A program made the translations under genes and the position numbers. DNA of 60,302 nucleotides from Sphaerochaeta sp. Phil3 (GTDB lineage Bacteria > Spirochaetota > Spirochaetia > Sphaerochaetales > Sphaerochaetaceae), in NCBI GenBank assembly GCA_001940825.1, contig MSGT01000059.1:1-60302 (forward strand), in the 5' to 3' direction. Under the pieces are notes generated by a model. It worked only from the letters and a program-made list of their open reading frames with translations. It was not told the origin of the DNA and did no database searches. Below are positions 8,745 through 17,863 of the stretch, in pieces (the stretch's first letter is position 1; each line of letters begins with the position of its first letter).

Positions 8745-9917
8745 TTACTTTATGTTGCCAAGATCCTTGACTGCAAGAGCACCTGCAAATGTGTCAACTG
8801 AAACGGTTGTATCGTTGGAGATGACGATCTTGCCTGTGTAGATGTCGTTCACGAGAGCCGTGTAGTCGGCCTTTGTGAAGGAGTCCGACCACTCCGTGCC
8901 TTCCATTGGGATGCCAACGAAGTTGGACTCGACGTCCGTACCGGAGACAAGGCCGAGGTTTCCAATCTTTCCAGCGACGGTATCCCATGCGTTGTCCTCG
9001 ACGATGAGCTTGAGTGTCGCCTGTGTCGAAGCATAAAGGCCCTTCATTGCAGATGTGACCGTGAGGTCTGCACCATAGAGGCCATCGATGATAGGCTTCT
9101 GGTCTACGTCAACACCAACGACCTTTCCGTTGACCTTGACTGCTGCCTCTGAGACGGATGTGAAGACACCGCCGCCACATGCGAACACGACCTGAGCACC
9201 GTTCTTGTACATGGCATCCATTGCTGCAGTGATGTCAGCATCACCGAAGAACTGGTTTGCATACGCATACTGGATTGTTCCAGTCTTGCCAAGCTTTGCA
9301 GCTGCAGCTTCAGCACCCTGTACGAAGCCATAGCCGTAGCGGACGACAGCAGGAACTGCCATACCGCCGCAGAAACCAAGCTCTGTGTAGCCAAGGGAGA
9401 CCGTTGCATAGCCTGCGAGGTAGCCGGCGATCTCTTCCTGGTATACGATGCAGTATGCGTTGCTGAGGTCAACGTAGTCGGCGAGGTTCCAGTTCGCTGG
9501 ATTGTAGTCGTATGCAGCACCGACTGCAGCGCCAAGGAGATCGCCAAGAGCAACGTCCAGAGCGACGAACTTTACGTCCTTGTTCTGAGGAGCAGCCTGT
9601 ACGACTGTCTCTGCGAATGCGTAGCCTGGCATAACGATGATGTTGTAGCCTTCGCCAACAGCCTGGTCAACCATTGCGACACGGTCTGCTGTGTTGTCAC
9701 CAGCTGGCTTGTAGTACTTGAACTGAAGACCATGGGCCTCAGCATAAGCCTTACATGCTTCGTATGTAGTCTGGTTGAAAGACTGGTCTGTGATATCACC
9801 GTAGTCAGTGATCATAGCGATTGCGTAGGTTTCCTGAGCCTGTGCTTCCTGAGCGCCCTGTGCAAAGACAGAGAAGGAAAGGCAGAGAACCATAAGAACG
9901 AACAATGCTTTCTTCAT
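8745..9917 (-). CDS. BMP-family nucleoside-binding protein (cassette A)
   Basis: A 390-residue periplasmic binding protein of the BMP/PnrA family, first gene of cassette A. The signal peptide MKKALFVLMVLCLSFSVFAQ is nearly the same as that of the cassette B protein and ends at VFA-QGAQEA. Family patterns seen: MITDYGDITDQSFNQ near the mature N-terminus (about residues 35-49), a glycine-rich CGGGVF and VGVDVDQKPIIDG towards the C-terminus. The mature part is only distantly like the cassette B protein, so ligands may differ. A promoter lies at 9969-9996. Confidence 0.93.
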   Translation of the reverse strand: MKKALFVLMVLCLSFSVFAQGAQEAQAQETYAIAMITDYGDITDQSFNQTTYEACKAYAEAHGLQFKYYKPAGDNTADRVAMVDQAVGEGYNIIVMPGYAFAETVVQAAPQNKDVKFVALDVALGDLLGAAVGAAYDYNPANWNLADYVDLSNAYCIVYQEEIAGYLAGYATVSLGYTELGFCGGMAVPAVVRYGYGFVQGAEAAAAKLGKTGTIQYAYANQFFGDADITAAMDAMYKNGAQVVFACGGGVFTSVSEAAVKVNGKVVGVDVDQKPIIDGLYGADLTVTSAMKGLYASTQATLKLIVEDNAWDTVAGKIGNLGLVSGTDVESNFVGIPMEGTEWSDSFTKADYTALVNDIYTGKIVISNDTTVSVDTFAGALAVKDLGNIK

Positions 9918-9968
9918 TTTCTATCCTCCAAGATTATTCCCCCAAAACAGGAGTAAAATACAAGACAA

Positions 9969-9996
9969 AGTATAACAGAAAAATCCCGGTTTGCAA
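9969..9996 (-). promoter_or_regulatory. Sigma-70 promoter for nucleoside cassette A
   Basis: Minus strand TTGCAA (9991-9996), 16-nt spacer, TATACT (9969-9974). The -35 box lies in the loop of the terminator that ends the V-ATPase operon, so terminator and promoter are stacked. The leader is about 45 nt. Confidence 0.6.
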
Positions 9997-10012
9997 CAGC
10001 AAAACCGGGATT
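9979..10012 (-). terminator. Terminator of the V-ATPase operon
   Basis: An 11-bp stem (AATCCCGGTTT at 9982-9992 with AAACCGGGATT at 10002-10012) followed on the minus strand by TTTTTC. It lies 15 nt past the atpK stop. Confidence 0.85.
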
Positions 10013-10026
10013 CATATCAAACTAAA

Positions 10027-10476
10027 TCAGAATGCAGCCACGGAGTTCAGCAGCAGGAGGTTGAACACGAGAGTGAACAGAGCGACCGTCTCTATGATAC
10101 CAATGACGATGAGGTAGTTGGCAGTACCCTTTCCAGTCTCTGCAAGAGCATCACAAGCGGATGCCGAACATCTTCCCTGAAGGTATGCGGAAAGTCCAAT
10201 TACAAGACCACCAAAGATACCAACGCACAGTGCGAAGACATCTGGGATTCCAGCCTTCATGGCGTTCGTGATGAAGTTCATGAGAAGGAAGCCATAGATC
10301 GTCTGCGTAAGAGGAGCGCCTGCAAAACCAACCATCATGAATGCAGCAGGCTTGCCGTTTGCATAGCACTTCTTCCATCCACCAACTGCAGCAAGGGCTG
10401 CACAGCCTACGCCAAATGCCGATCCAAGTGCGGAAAGTGCAAAAGCCAAAACCAAACCAATTGATCCAATACCCAT
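10027..10476 (-). CDS. atpK: V-type ATPase subunit K (membrane rotor ring)
   Basis: A 149-residue proteolipid with four membrane helices, that is two fused hairpins, forming the ion-carrying ring of the V-ATPase. The ion-site residues known from Enterococcus hirae NtpK are all recognisable: Thr57-Gln58 in GAPLTQTIYGF, Tyr61, Gln100 in YLQGR, and the essential carboxylate Glu129 in GIIETVALF. The first hairpin has Gln instead of a carboxylate, so each subunit carries one ion. The threonine and two glutamines are typical of Na+-binding rings, so the enzyme may be Na+-coupled (inference). Last gene of the operon, 32 nt after atpI, followed by a terminator. Confidence 0.95.
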   Translation of the reverse strand: MGIGSIGLVLAFALSALGSAFGVGCAALAAVGGWKKCYANGKPAAFMMVGFAGAPLTQTIYGFLLMNFITNAMKAGIPDVFALCVGIFGGLVIGLSAYLQGRCSASACDALAETGKGTANYLIVIGIIETVALFTLVFNLLLLNSVAAF

Positions 10477-10508
10477 TTCAATAATCTCCTATTATTGCAA
10501 TTTGAAAT

Positions 10509-12317
10509 TCAAACGTTCTTCTTGAACGGTTCGTATGGAACGCCGGCCCATTCCATTCCAAGCTGGCCCGAGAATTCCAGAAGATTCAGACGCATGCCGT
10601 GGACGACCACACTAAGCATACCCATGACCAAATTGAGACCATGTCCAATCACGAGAATGAGTATTCCCGCTGGCAAGGCCCATCCCTGAAGCATAGAAGA
10701 AGCCATTCCGTTGAAGCTCTGGGCTATCGCAAGGCTGGCCATTCCAACTGCAAACAGACGAATATAGCTCATGACGTTTCCAAAAGCACTTATAGTGTTG
10801 AGGAACGTCGTGAAAGCACCACCAAGACCGGCCTTTATACCGGCTCCAAAACTCTGTCCCGGCTCCTGTGAGCCAAAGAGGACTACAAGAACCAGACCAC
10901 CAAGGATGATTGCGAATACCGTGGACACATTGACGTTTGCACCTACAACCAGCATGAGAATGAGATAGTAGATGCTGTTTATCATTGCAAGCCATGCAAA
11001 GTCCGCAACCAAAGCAAGGTTCTTCTCCTGCCATTTCCTTACTGCGTTCATAAGGCATGCAAGTGAGAGCTGAATGGTCCCAACCATGAAGCAGAACTTC
11101 ATGACGGTGTTCTGTGCGGCTGTGGCATCGACCCCAAAGTACTCGGGGTAGTTGGCAATCTGAGGGATGACAAGCATTCTCAGGAAAGGAATCTCCATTG
11201 CCTTCTCGCTGCCAAGCCAGGTTCCAGTCAAGGCACCCCATATCACGGTGGCTATGCTCATGACATATATGAGCATGTTCATGTTTGTAAGCTTCTTGGT
11301 CTTCACGTTGAGACCAATCGCAATGCCAAGGAACACAAGACCGTATGCAGCATCCCCTATTATCATTGCAAAGAACAACGAAAGGAACAGCAGGAACCAC
11401 ATGCTTATGTCGTACTCCTTATAGCCTGGAGTCGTTCCAAGCATCGTGAATACAGGCTCCATCATCGCCGTGACCTTGTTGTACCTTATCTTTGTGGGTA
11501 CTGGGTCGTCGTCGCTTGGATCGTCGAATGCATACGCCCAAGTATTCTCCTTTGCAATTTCACGAAAACCCTTCGTATCGACCTCAGGAATGAAACCGCA
11601 AAGACAGCAAAGACCTTCCTGCTCACCAACGGCACCACTTACGGAAGAGTAGATGACATCATCAGTCGCCTTCTTTATGAAGTGGTCGTAGCTTGTGATG
11701 AACGCCGCTGAAGAGGATATGAGGACGTTGCTCTCATGAAGAGCAAGGTTCAGTCTGGAAATCTCTGCATCAAGTTCATCCATGCCGCGCAAAGGCAGCT
11801 CGAACGGCGTTGCAGAGAAATCCTGAGCCAAAGGCTGTCCAATGACGGCAACGGTCTTCATCTTATCGACATCGGCAAGGCCTATGTACCTTACATCTTC
11901 AGGTATGAGGAAAAGCTCACGTTTCCCCATTTGGTAGAAATGGAGGGGAACTCCAAGAGAGGCCAATTCCTTGACATCGCTAGGATTGAACCTACCCCAC
12001 TTCTCGATCTTTGACCTTTCGTTCGACAGCTCGAAGAGTTCGCCCTCAATGCTCTTGGAATCGACGACGGCTTTGCACAACCTCTCGTGAAGGTCATCGA
12101 ACTCACGCTTCCCAAGGACGGGCTTCTGCTCAACCTTTGGCTGCTCGACAAGGACGGAACGCATCTTGTCCAATGAAGAGAGCCTTTCCGAATACTTTGA
12201 TTCGGGGGCGGCGGTCTCCGATATATGGACGACTCCAAAGTCCCTTATGGCGTTGAGCATCTCGCGCTTGCGGTCCAAAGGAGCCACGACTATGACTTTC
12301 TTCATTTTCTCTATCAT
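10509..12317 (-). CDS. atpI: V-type ATPase subunit I (membrane stator)
   Basis: A 602-residue subunit I (a/NtpI family). The N-terminal half (about 1-310) is soluble and partly coiled coil. The C-terminal half has 7-8 membrane segments that form the ion half-channels beside the K ring; a conserved arginine is expected in the penultimate helices, where NVMSYIRLFAVGMASLAIAQ is visible. The start overlaps the atpD stop by 4 nt (ATGA), with GGAGGAGA upstream. It links the peripheral stalk (subunit E) to the membrane part. Length fits the bacterial family. Confidence 0.95.
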   Translation of the reverse strand: MIEKMKKVIVVAPLDRKREMLNAIRDFGVVHISETAAPESKYSERLSSLDKMRSVLVEQPKVEQKPVLGKREFDDLHERLCKAVVDSKSIEGELFELSNERSKIEKWGRFNPSDVKELASLGVPLHFYQMGKRELFLIPEDVRYIGLADVDKMKTVAVIGQPLAQDFSATPFELPLRGMDELDAEISRLNLALHESNVLISSSAAFITSYDHFIKKATDDVIYSSVSGAVGEQEGLCCLCGFIPEVDTKGFREIAKENTWAYAFDDPSDDDPVPTKIRYNKVTAMMEPVFTMLGTTPGYKEYDISMWFLLFLSLFFAMIIGDAAYGLVFLGIAIGLNVKTKKLTNMNMLIYVMSIATVIWGALTGTWLGSEKAMEIPFLRMLVIPQIANYPEYFGVDATAAQNTVMKFCFMVGTIQLSLACLMNAVRKWQEKNLALVADFAWLAMINSIYYLILMLVVGANVNVSTVFAIILGGLVLVVLFGSQEPGQSFGAGIKAGLGGAFTTFLNTISAFGNVMSYIRLFAVGMASLAIAQSFNGMASSMLQGWALPAGILILVIGHGLNLVMGMLSVVVHGMRLNLLEFSGQLGMEWAGVPYEPFKKNV

Positions 12318-12934
12318 GCGGTCTCCTCCTTGTCAGCAAGCTTCTTCTTCGCTATCTTGCCGCGCACGACAGCCGCGGTCTGCTGGTCTCCAATATAGAT
12401 TCCAATCCTGCGGATGTTCTCCTTGGTCTCTGGAATCTTGACTTTCTCAAAAAGGTTCACTCTTTGGCTGGTGGTTCTAAGCTCCTTCTCTAGAAGGGTC
12501 ACCTGAACCTTGAGCGTGGCCATAAGCGCATCTATCCTTGCGCTATCGCGCAGAAGGAGGACGGCTCTGTCCACCCAAAGCGGATACTGCTCCACATCGT
12601 AGTCTATATCCTGAAACGTCAGGTCCTGGAACACGGGGATCACTACACCTGCAATGTTCCCCTCTCCTCTTACGACCTTGTCCGGCCGCACAAGGCTGTC
12701 CAACTGTCTTGATGCATCGAACGTACTGTTCTCACCAAACACACCAATCCAGTCCTGGGCGCTTCTTATGAGCTCGTTCTGTTTCTCCCTGTATTGGGAG
12801 AGGTCCGACTCGATCTGACGTATGACCATTTGGAGCTGCTGCTTTTTGAGCTGAAGAGTCGGAAGGTAGCGCTCATACTGCTTGAGCTGGTCCTTCTGTT
12901 TCTTCTGTTCGTTCTTAGTCAGCTTAACCGCCAC
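12314..12934 (-). CDS. atpD: V-type ATPase subunit D (central rotor shaft)
   Basis: A 206-residue subunit D, the long coiled-coil shaft that turns inside the A3B3 head. The N-terminus (MAVKLTKNEQKKQKDQLKQY) and the C-terminal helix ending in RRIGIYIGDQQTAAVVRGKI fit the family; both ends are rich in heptad-like K/Q/L patterns. It starts 1 nt after the atpB stop and overlaps atpI by 4 nt. No separate subunit F gene, the usual partner of D, is in this operon, as in other spirochaete and chlamydial clusters. Confidence 0.93.
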   Translation of the reverse strand: MAVKLTKNEQKKQKDQLKQYERYLPTLQLKKQQLQMVIRQIESDLSQYREKQNELIRSAQDWIGVFGENSTFDASRQLDSLVRPDKVVRGEGNIAGVVIPVFQDLTFQDIDYDVEQYPLWVDRAVLLLRDSARIDALMATLKVQVTLLEKELRTTSQRVNLFEKVKIPETKENIRRIGIYIGDQQTAAVVRGKIAKKKLADKEETA

Positions 12935-12935
12935 T

Positions 12936-14234
12936 TCAAGCCTCCGTCTTCTTTGGCCATCTCTGGGCTATGAGTTCGCTTCTCAGTCCTGTCTCGTTTG
13001 GCTCGAAGCATTCTGCAAGTATCTCCCAACCAAGGTCGAGGGCTTCTTCAAGAGGGATGTTCACGGAAAGGTCCATGAGTCTTGTCTCGAAGAGATGGCC
13101 GTACTTTAGAAGCTTCTCGTCCCACTCGCTCATCATGAAGCCCATGGATTTCTTCTCAAGGGACTCCTTGTATGCACTGTACAGCTTGATGAGACCATCC
13201 ATGAGAGCTCTATGGTCGTTTCTCGTTTCGCTGTTGACGTTCTGCTTGAGACGACTGAGACTTCCGAACGGTTCGATATGCCCGTTCTTGAGATAGTACT
13301 GCCCCTCTGTGATGTAGCCGGTGTTGTCCGGAACCGGATGGGTTACGTCGTCGCCAGGCATCGTCGTCACGGCAAGTATTGTCAAAGAACCTGCGCCCTC
13401 AAAGTCAACAGCCTTCTCGTAGCGGCTTGCAAGCGAGCTGTAGAGGTCACCAGGGTAGCCTCTGTTGGAAGGGACCTGATCCATTGTTATGGCCATTTCC
13501 TTGAGGGAGTCGGCAAAGTTCGTCATGTCCGTAAGAAGGACAAGGACCTTTTTGCCTTCGATTGCAAAGCGCTCAGCAACTGCAAGCGCCATGTCTGGAA
13601 TCATCATGCATTCGACCGTTGGGTCGCTTGCGGTGTGTATGAACATTATGGTTCTGCTCATTGCACCGCTCTTCTCAAGGGTGTCCTTGAAGAAGAGGTA
13701 GTCGTCGTACTTGAGACCCATGCCACCAAGGATTATAAGGTCTACCTCTGCCTGCATGGCTATGCGGGCAAGAAGTTCGTTGTACGGCTCTCCGCTTACG
13801 GAGAATATAGGAAGCTTCTGGGATTCCACCAATGTGTTGAACACATCGATCATTGGAATACCGGTCCTTATCATGTTCTTTGGAACGATTCTCTTTGCAG
13901 GGTTAACCGATGGACCGCCAATCTCAATCATGTTGTCTTCGAGAGCGGGACCGTTGTCACGTGGACGGCCGGAGCCATCGAACACCCTACCAAGGAGGTC
14001 ATCTGAGAAGCTGACCTTCATTGGGACACCAAGGAACCTGACCTCATCGTTTGTGGAAATTCCCTTTGCACCCGCGAACACCTGAAGGCTCACAAGGTCG
14101 CCGTCAAGCTTGATTACGTTTGCAAAGCTTTTTCCAACAACTGCAAGATCGTTGTATCTTACACCCTGAGCCCTAACGGTGATGACGTCACCAACGATGG
14201 ACTCTATCTTCGTATAGACCTTGTTCATACTCAC
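12936..14234 (-). CDS. atpB: V-type ATPase subunit B (non-catalytic)
   Basis: A 432-residue regulatory subunit of the A3B3 head. In place of a P-loop it has the B-type sequence [14 protein letters not shown] (residues 145-158), lacking the Lys-Thr pair of a catalytic site. The block [15 protein letters not shown] (82-96) and the C-terminal lid region fit the family. It overlaps the atpA stop by 4 nt, so A and B are made in step, as needed for a 3:3 complex. Confidence 0.96.
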   Translation of the reverse strand: MSMNKVYTKIESIVGDVITVRAQGVRYNDLAVVGKSFANVIKLDGDLVSLQVFAGAKGISTNDEVRFLGVPMKVSFSDDLLGRVFDGSGRPRDNGPALEDNMIEIGGPSVNPAKRIVPKNMIRTGIPMIDVFNTLVESQKLPIFSVSGEPYNELLARIAMQAEVDLIILGGMGLKYDDYLFFKDTLEKSGAMSRTIMFIHTASDPTVECMMIPDMALAVAERFAIEGKKVLVLLTDMTNFADSLKEMAITMDQVPSNRGYPGDLYSSLASRYEKAVDFEGAGSLTILAVTTMPGDDVTHPVPDNTGYITEGQYYLKNGHIEPFGSLSRLKQNVNSETRNDHRALMDGLIKLYSAYKESLEKKSMGFMMSEWDEKLLKYGHLFETRLMDLSVNIPLEEALDLGWEILAECFEPNETGLRSELIAQRWPKKTEA

Positions 14235-15973
14235 ATCTCCTCACAGCAGTTGGACTTGGAAGCATACAAATCCCTTATTTCATTCTCATACTGGCTGTAG
14301 CGTGGATCAGTTGTGGCAACGCTGTTCCAGTCCAGGAACTTCTGGCGCATCTGGTTGAAGAACGCTCTTACATCCTTCTTGCTGTCAAGCGCAAAGTCCG
14401 CCGTAAGCACTTCGTACAGGAGGTTGAACTCCTCGCGCTGTCTGTCAGGAAGAACTGCACTGTCAACGGGATCGAAGGAGTTCTGCTGTAGATACACGCT
14501 GTCAAGAAGCTCACCCTTCTGGTAGACGATGTAGTCCGCAACTGATGTACCCTCTTCGCCAACGACCTTCATCATCTGGTTTATCTCATTGCTCCTGAAA
14601 AGGATGTCCCTGGCCTGCTCGACACGGGCCTTGTCTATGATGCCGTTGTATTTCGACCACGAATCAAGAGGATGGATTGCAGGGTATTTCCTTGCATCAG
14701 ACCTTTCACGGCTAAGACCATGGAATGCACCAACGACCTTGAGAGTAGCCTGGGTCACAGGTTCCTCGAAGTTTCCACCGGCAGGGCTTACCGTACCGCC
14801 AATCGTAACGGAGCCAGTGGATCCGTCATGAAGCCTTACCTTTCCAGCCCTTTCATAGAAGGCGGCGATAACGCTTTCAAGGTATGCAGGGAAGGCCTCT
14901 TCACCAGGAATCTCCTCAAGCCTACCGCTCATCTCTCTCATGGCCTGAGCCCAACGGCTCGTGGAATCGGCAAGAAGGAGCACGTTGAGGCCCATTTGCC
15001 TGTAGTACTCGGCCATCGTGATAGCCGTATAGACCGATGCTTCTCTGGCTGCGACCGGCATGGAGGACGTATTGCATATTATGATGGTTCTCTCCATAAG
15101 AGAGCGACCCGTCTTTGGGTCAACCAGTTCAGGGAATTCCTTGAGGACTTCGACGACTTCACCGGCACGCTCTCCACATGCAGCTATGATTACGATATCC
15201 ACCTCTGCATTGCGGCTTGTAAGATGCTGAAGGACGGTCTTCCCTGCACCAAAAGGTCCTGGCACGCAGTACGTACCACCCTTTGCTATTGGCAGGAACG
15301 TATCAATTATCCTAATCTTCGTGACAAGGGTCTCATCTGGTCTAAGGCGCTCTTCATAGCATCCAACAGCCTTCTTCACAGGCCAGCTGAACACCATTGT
15401 GAGATCCTTCTCTTCGCCCTTTGGACTCTGGAGCCTTGCAACGGTGGACCTTACATTGTAGACACCCTTTGAGACTATGGAAACGACCTTCCAGTCAACA
15501 TCGTCGAAACCGAACGGAACCATTATCTTGTGCGTGAAGATACCTTCAGGAACGGTTCCAATCGCATCGCCAGGTCTGACGACGTCTCCAACAGCCACGA
15601 CAGGGGTGAACTCCCAGTCCTTGTTTGGGATTGGATCCATGTAGACCCCTCTCTGAAGGAAGAATCCGCACTTCTCAGCAAGCGCTGGAAGTGGATTCTG
15701 AAGACCATCGTAGATTTGGGTGAGAAGACCAGGCCCAAGCTCAACGCTCATCATTTCGCCTGTGAAATCAACCTTGTCACCTACCTGTATGCCATTGGTC
15801 ATCTCATAGACCTGCATGCTGGCCTTGTTTCCGTTTATCCTTATGACCTCTCCCTTGAGACTAGTGTCGCCTACATGGACGTATGCGACCTCATTCTTGG
15901 AAATGGCCCCTTCGAACGCTACGGTAACGAGGTTTCCGTTCACGCCGGCCACATATCCTGTGCTTTTTGTCAT
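14231..15973 (-). CDS. atpA: V-type ATPase subunit A (catalytic)
   Basis: A 580-residue catalytic subunit with the P-loop GPFGAGKT at residues 239-246, the A-type bulge domain inserted before it (about 110-190) and the pattern [15 protein letters not shown] around residue 335. It binds and hydrolyses ATP (or makes it) at the A/B interface. GGAG lies about 11 nt before the ATG, a rather long spacing. It follows the DUF2764 gene by 30 nt and overlaps atpB by 4 nt. Confidence 0.97.
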   Translation of the reverse strand: MTKSTGYVAGVNGNLVTVAFEGAISKNEVAYVHVGDTSLKGEVIRINGNKASMQVYEMTNGIQVGDKVDFTGEMMSVELGPGLLTQIYDGLQNPLPALAEKCGFFLQRGVYMDPIPNKDWEFTPVVAVGDVVRPGDAIGTVPEGIFTHKIMVPFGFDDVDWKVVSIVSKGVYNVRSTVARLQSPKGEEKDLTMVFSWPVKKAVGCYEERLRPDETLVTKIRIIDTFLPIAKGGTYCVPGPFGAGKTVLQHLTSRNAEVDIVIIAACGERAGEVVEVLKEFPELVDPKTGRSLMERTIIICNTSSMPVAAREASVYTAITMAEYYRQMGLNVLLLADSTSRWAQAMREMSGRLEEIPGEEAFPAYLESVIAAFYERAGKVRLHDGSTGSVTIGGTVSPAGGNFEEPVTQATLKVVGAFHGLSRERSDARKYPAIHPLDSWSKYNGIIDKARVEQARDILFRSNEINQMMKVVGEEGTSVADYIVYQKGELLDSVYLQQNSFDPVDSAVLPDRQREEFNLLYEVLTADFALDSKKDVRAFFNQMRQKFLDWNSVATTDPRYSQYENEIRDLYASKSNCCEEM

Positions 15974-16003
15974 AATATCTATATCTCCAATATATCCACT
16001 TCT

Positions 16004-16537
16004 TTATTTTTCAACGTTGATCTCTTCACGAACCTTGTCGAAGAGCTTCTGATACTGGGCGTTGCCAAAGTCCACATCGAACAGATCCTTCCTTATGAGG
16101 ATCCTGAGCTGCAGTGCGTAGCCAAGGACCACATCCTGATTGAAGGCCTTGAACGCCGTGGCCTTCTCCAGATAATCGAACCTGAACTTCATTATGAGAA
16201 GCTCCGCATCCAAAGGATTCTTGGCAGACATGACTGCATTTCCAAATTTGGAGATCTCATAGTCCTCCTCGTTTGAGAACACATCGTCCTTTCCAAGAGC
16301 CACCCTACGCCTAGCATTCACAGCGGAGGTGGTCTTGTCGCAGAACCGTTTCCACTCCTTGAGGAAATGGCACCCACTGTAGTCCCCCTGCTCTATGCGG
16401 GAAAGGAGTTTCATGTCGGATGCGCCAACACAGCTCTGTGCGGTCTGCATGAACTCTTCCCATGTCAGAGGGGCCTTGTCGCCAAAGCGCAGCATTGGAA
16501 GGCTTGAAAGAAAATAATACCTAGAATCGACAGGCAT
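16004..16537 (-). CDS. V-type ATPase-associated protein, DUF2764 family
   Basis: A 177-residue protein in the position between atpE and atpA where spirochaetes and chlamydiae carry a DUF2764 gene. It begins MPVDSRYYFLSSLPMLRFGD, typical of the family, and is mostly helical. The start at 16537 is preferred over an in-frame start 90 nt upstream inside atpE, because TGAGGA overlaps the atpE stop 7 nt before this ATG. It probably takes the role of subunit C (the cap joining the shaft to the K ring), which is otherwise absent; that role is inferred from position. Confidence 0.85.
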   Translation of the reverse strand: MPVDSRYYFLSSLPMLRFGDKAPLTWEEFMQTAQSCVGASDMKLLSRIEQGDYSGCHFLKEWKRFCDKTTSAVNARRRVALGKDDVFSNEEDYEISKFGNAVMSAKNPLDAELLIMKFRFDYLEKATAFKAFNQDVVLGYALQLRILIRKDLFDVDFGNAQYQKLFDKVREEINVEK

Positions 16538-16547
16538 CTGCGTTTCC

Positions 16548-17090
16548 TCAGAACTTGAGTCCACCAAGGAATGGCTTGAGAAGGTTTGCAATCTCTTCAT
16601 CCGAGAAATCATAGAATCCGGATCCATCCTTGAGGCAGAGCCTGACCGATGCGTTCTTGACGGGCTTTATCTCAAGACCCTTCTCCAACTCCTTTGCAAG
16701 ACCGCTCTTGAGTGAATCGTTCACATCCTTGACTTCAAGGACGTACTTGGAAGGGTCCTCTCCATTGATGGCGGCAACAATCACCTTTGAAAGCTGTTCG
16801 CCTGTCATTGCCTTGGAGACTTCAGAGGAAAGGATTCCGTCAAGCTGAGCCTCAAGCTCCTTCTTCACGGAAAGCACAGCATCCCTCTGGGCCTGCTTGA
16901 CCAAAGCCTTGGCGCTTTCGATCTCGCGGTTCGCGTCGTCGATCATCCTAGAAGCTTCCTTCCTTGCATCTTCGATGATCTCCTGAGCCTGGACCTTTGC
17001 AGCGTCTACGACGGCGGCGGCTTCCTTCTTGGCTTCCTCTATTCCATCATGCTTGATGGACTGGACCAAATCTTGAATCTGTATCTCCAT
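16548..17090 (-). CDS. atpE: V-type ATPase subunit E (peripheral stalk)
   Basis: A 180-residue subunit E. The first 90 residues form a long alanine/glutamate/lysine-rich helix (EEAKKEAAAVVDAAKVQAQE) of the peripheral stalk; the C-terminal globular part binds the head. It is the first gene of the operon, ending 11 nt before the DUF2764 start. No subunit G/H gene is seen beside it, so the stalk partner is either encoded elsewhere or replaced. Confidence 0.92.
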   Translation of the reverse strand: MEIQIQDLVQSIKHDGIEEAKKEAAAVVDAAKVQAQEIIEDARKEASRMIDDANREIESAKALVKQAQRDAVLSVKKELEAQLDGILSSEVSKAMTGEQLSKVIVAAINGEDPSKYVLEVKDVNDSLKSGLAKELEKGLEIKPVKNASVRLCLKDGSGFYDFSDEEIANLLKPFLGGLKF

Positions 17091-17171
17091 TCTGTTCCAT
17101 CCTTGAACTTGGTTTTATGTACCTTTCGCTTGGAGCTTTCCTGGAATTTCATCCAATTGCTCCGATTGTGG

Positions 17172-17177
17172 ATTATA
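17172..17177 (-). promoter_or_regulatory. atpE: Probable -10 box upstream of the V-ATPase operon
   Basis: A perfect TATAAT on the minus strand about 80 nt before the atpE start. No good -35 box is seen at the right spacing (TGCACA at 17 nt), so an activator or a weak promoter is possible. Confidence 0.45.
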
Positions 17178-17296
17178 TAATAGAAATTTAAGTGTGTGCA
17201 CTCCAAAAAATCCACTTCTTAACCAATTTTAAACTTTGAAATTGAGGATAAAGGCAGAAATGACCAAATAATCTGCCATTTTCGAAGATTCAGGTG

Positions 17297-17863
17297 CTAT
17301 GCAACCGAAGTAAACGCCAGTTGCAGGAGCCTGATTGGATGAATTTCATAGCATTCGATTGCAATGTTTAGTGTATCGCACCTTGGAATGCTCGTAGGAC
17401 AGCATCCACGTTCAAGGGAGGCAACATCCCCTCTTTCCATTCCAAGACGAAACGCCATCTCTCCAAGCGACAATCCAAGGCGTCTCCTCTGGCTTTTCAG
17501 AGCGGTTCTGAGATTTGGTACCATGCCTTTCCTTGCAAGAAGGGATGCGACATTCTCCATAGCCGGGAAATCGGTTCCAGAGAGTTTTCCCTCCACATAG
17601 GACACGGTGACGGCTTTCCAACTGTATGCATCCAGGTCCTGGAATGGAAAATCAGTGCACATCCATGCCCATACGAACGGAATTTGAATCCCACATCTGT
17701 AGCACACGAAGTTAATTATGTCCCTTATGCGGGGACAATCCTCCTTCGCCGTCCTTTTGTCAAAGAACGCATGGATTCCACTCGCATAGGGATGGGAAAT
17801 GGCATCAGCCGCAACTATGATTCCGTTTGGGTCAAGACCCACGAATCTTCTCTCTGTTTCCAC
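17297..17863 (-). CDS. Uncharacterised protein with C-terminal XRE-like helix-turn-helix
   Basis: A protein of about 188 residues with no family I can name. The last 75 residues look like an XRE-type DNA-binding domain (LRTALKSQRRRLGLSLGEMAF then GMERGDVASLERG), followed by PRCDTLNIAIECYEIHP. The N-terminal 110 residues are Trp/Cys-rich and unlike known domains. The start is taken as GTG at 17863, with GGAG 7 nt upstream, inside the end of the preceding gene (32-nt overlap), so the two are coupled. The same C-terminal pattern occurs in that gene, so they look like diverged tandem paralogues. Possibly a regulator pair; function unknown. Confidence 0.6.
   Translation of the reverse strand: METERRFVGLDPNGIIVAADAISHPYASGIHAFFDKRTAKEDCPRIRDIINFVCYRCGIQIPFVWAWMCTDFPFQDLDAYSWKAVTVSYVEGKLSGTDFPAMENVASLLARKGMVPNLRTALKSQRRRLGLSLGEMAFRLGMERGDVASLERGCCPTSIPRCDTLNIAIECYEIHPIRLLQLAFTSVA

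Noticed and set aside
9918-10026. Purine or other riboswitch ahead of the nucleoside importer
   Set aside because: The leader is about 45 nt and contains only the upstream terminator and a promoter; no aptamer-like core is visible. The same holds for the udp leader.
13212-15472. Two plus-strand frames of about 265 residues
   Set aside because: Antisense to atpB and atpA; they result from codon bias in those genes.
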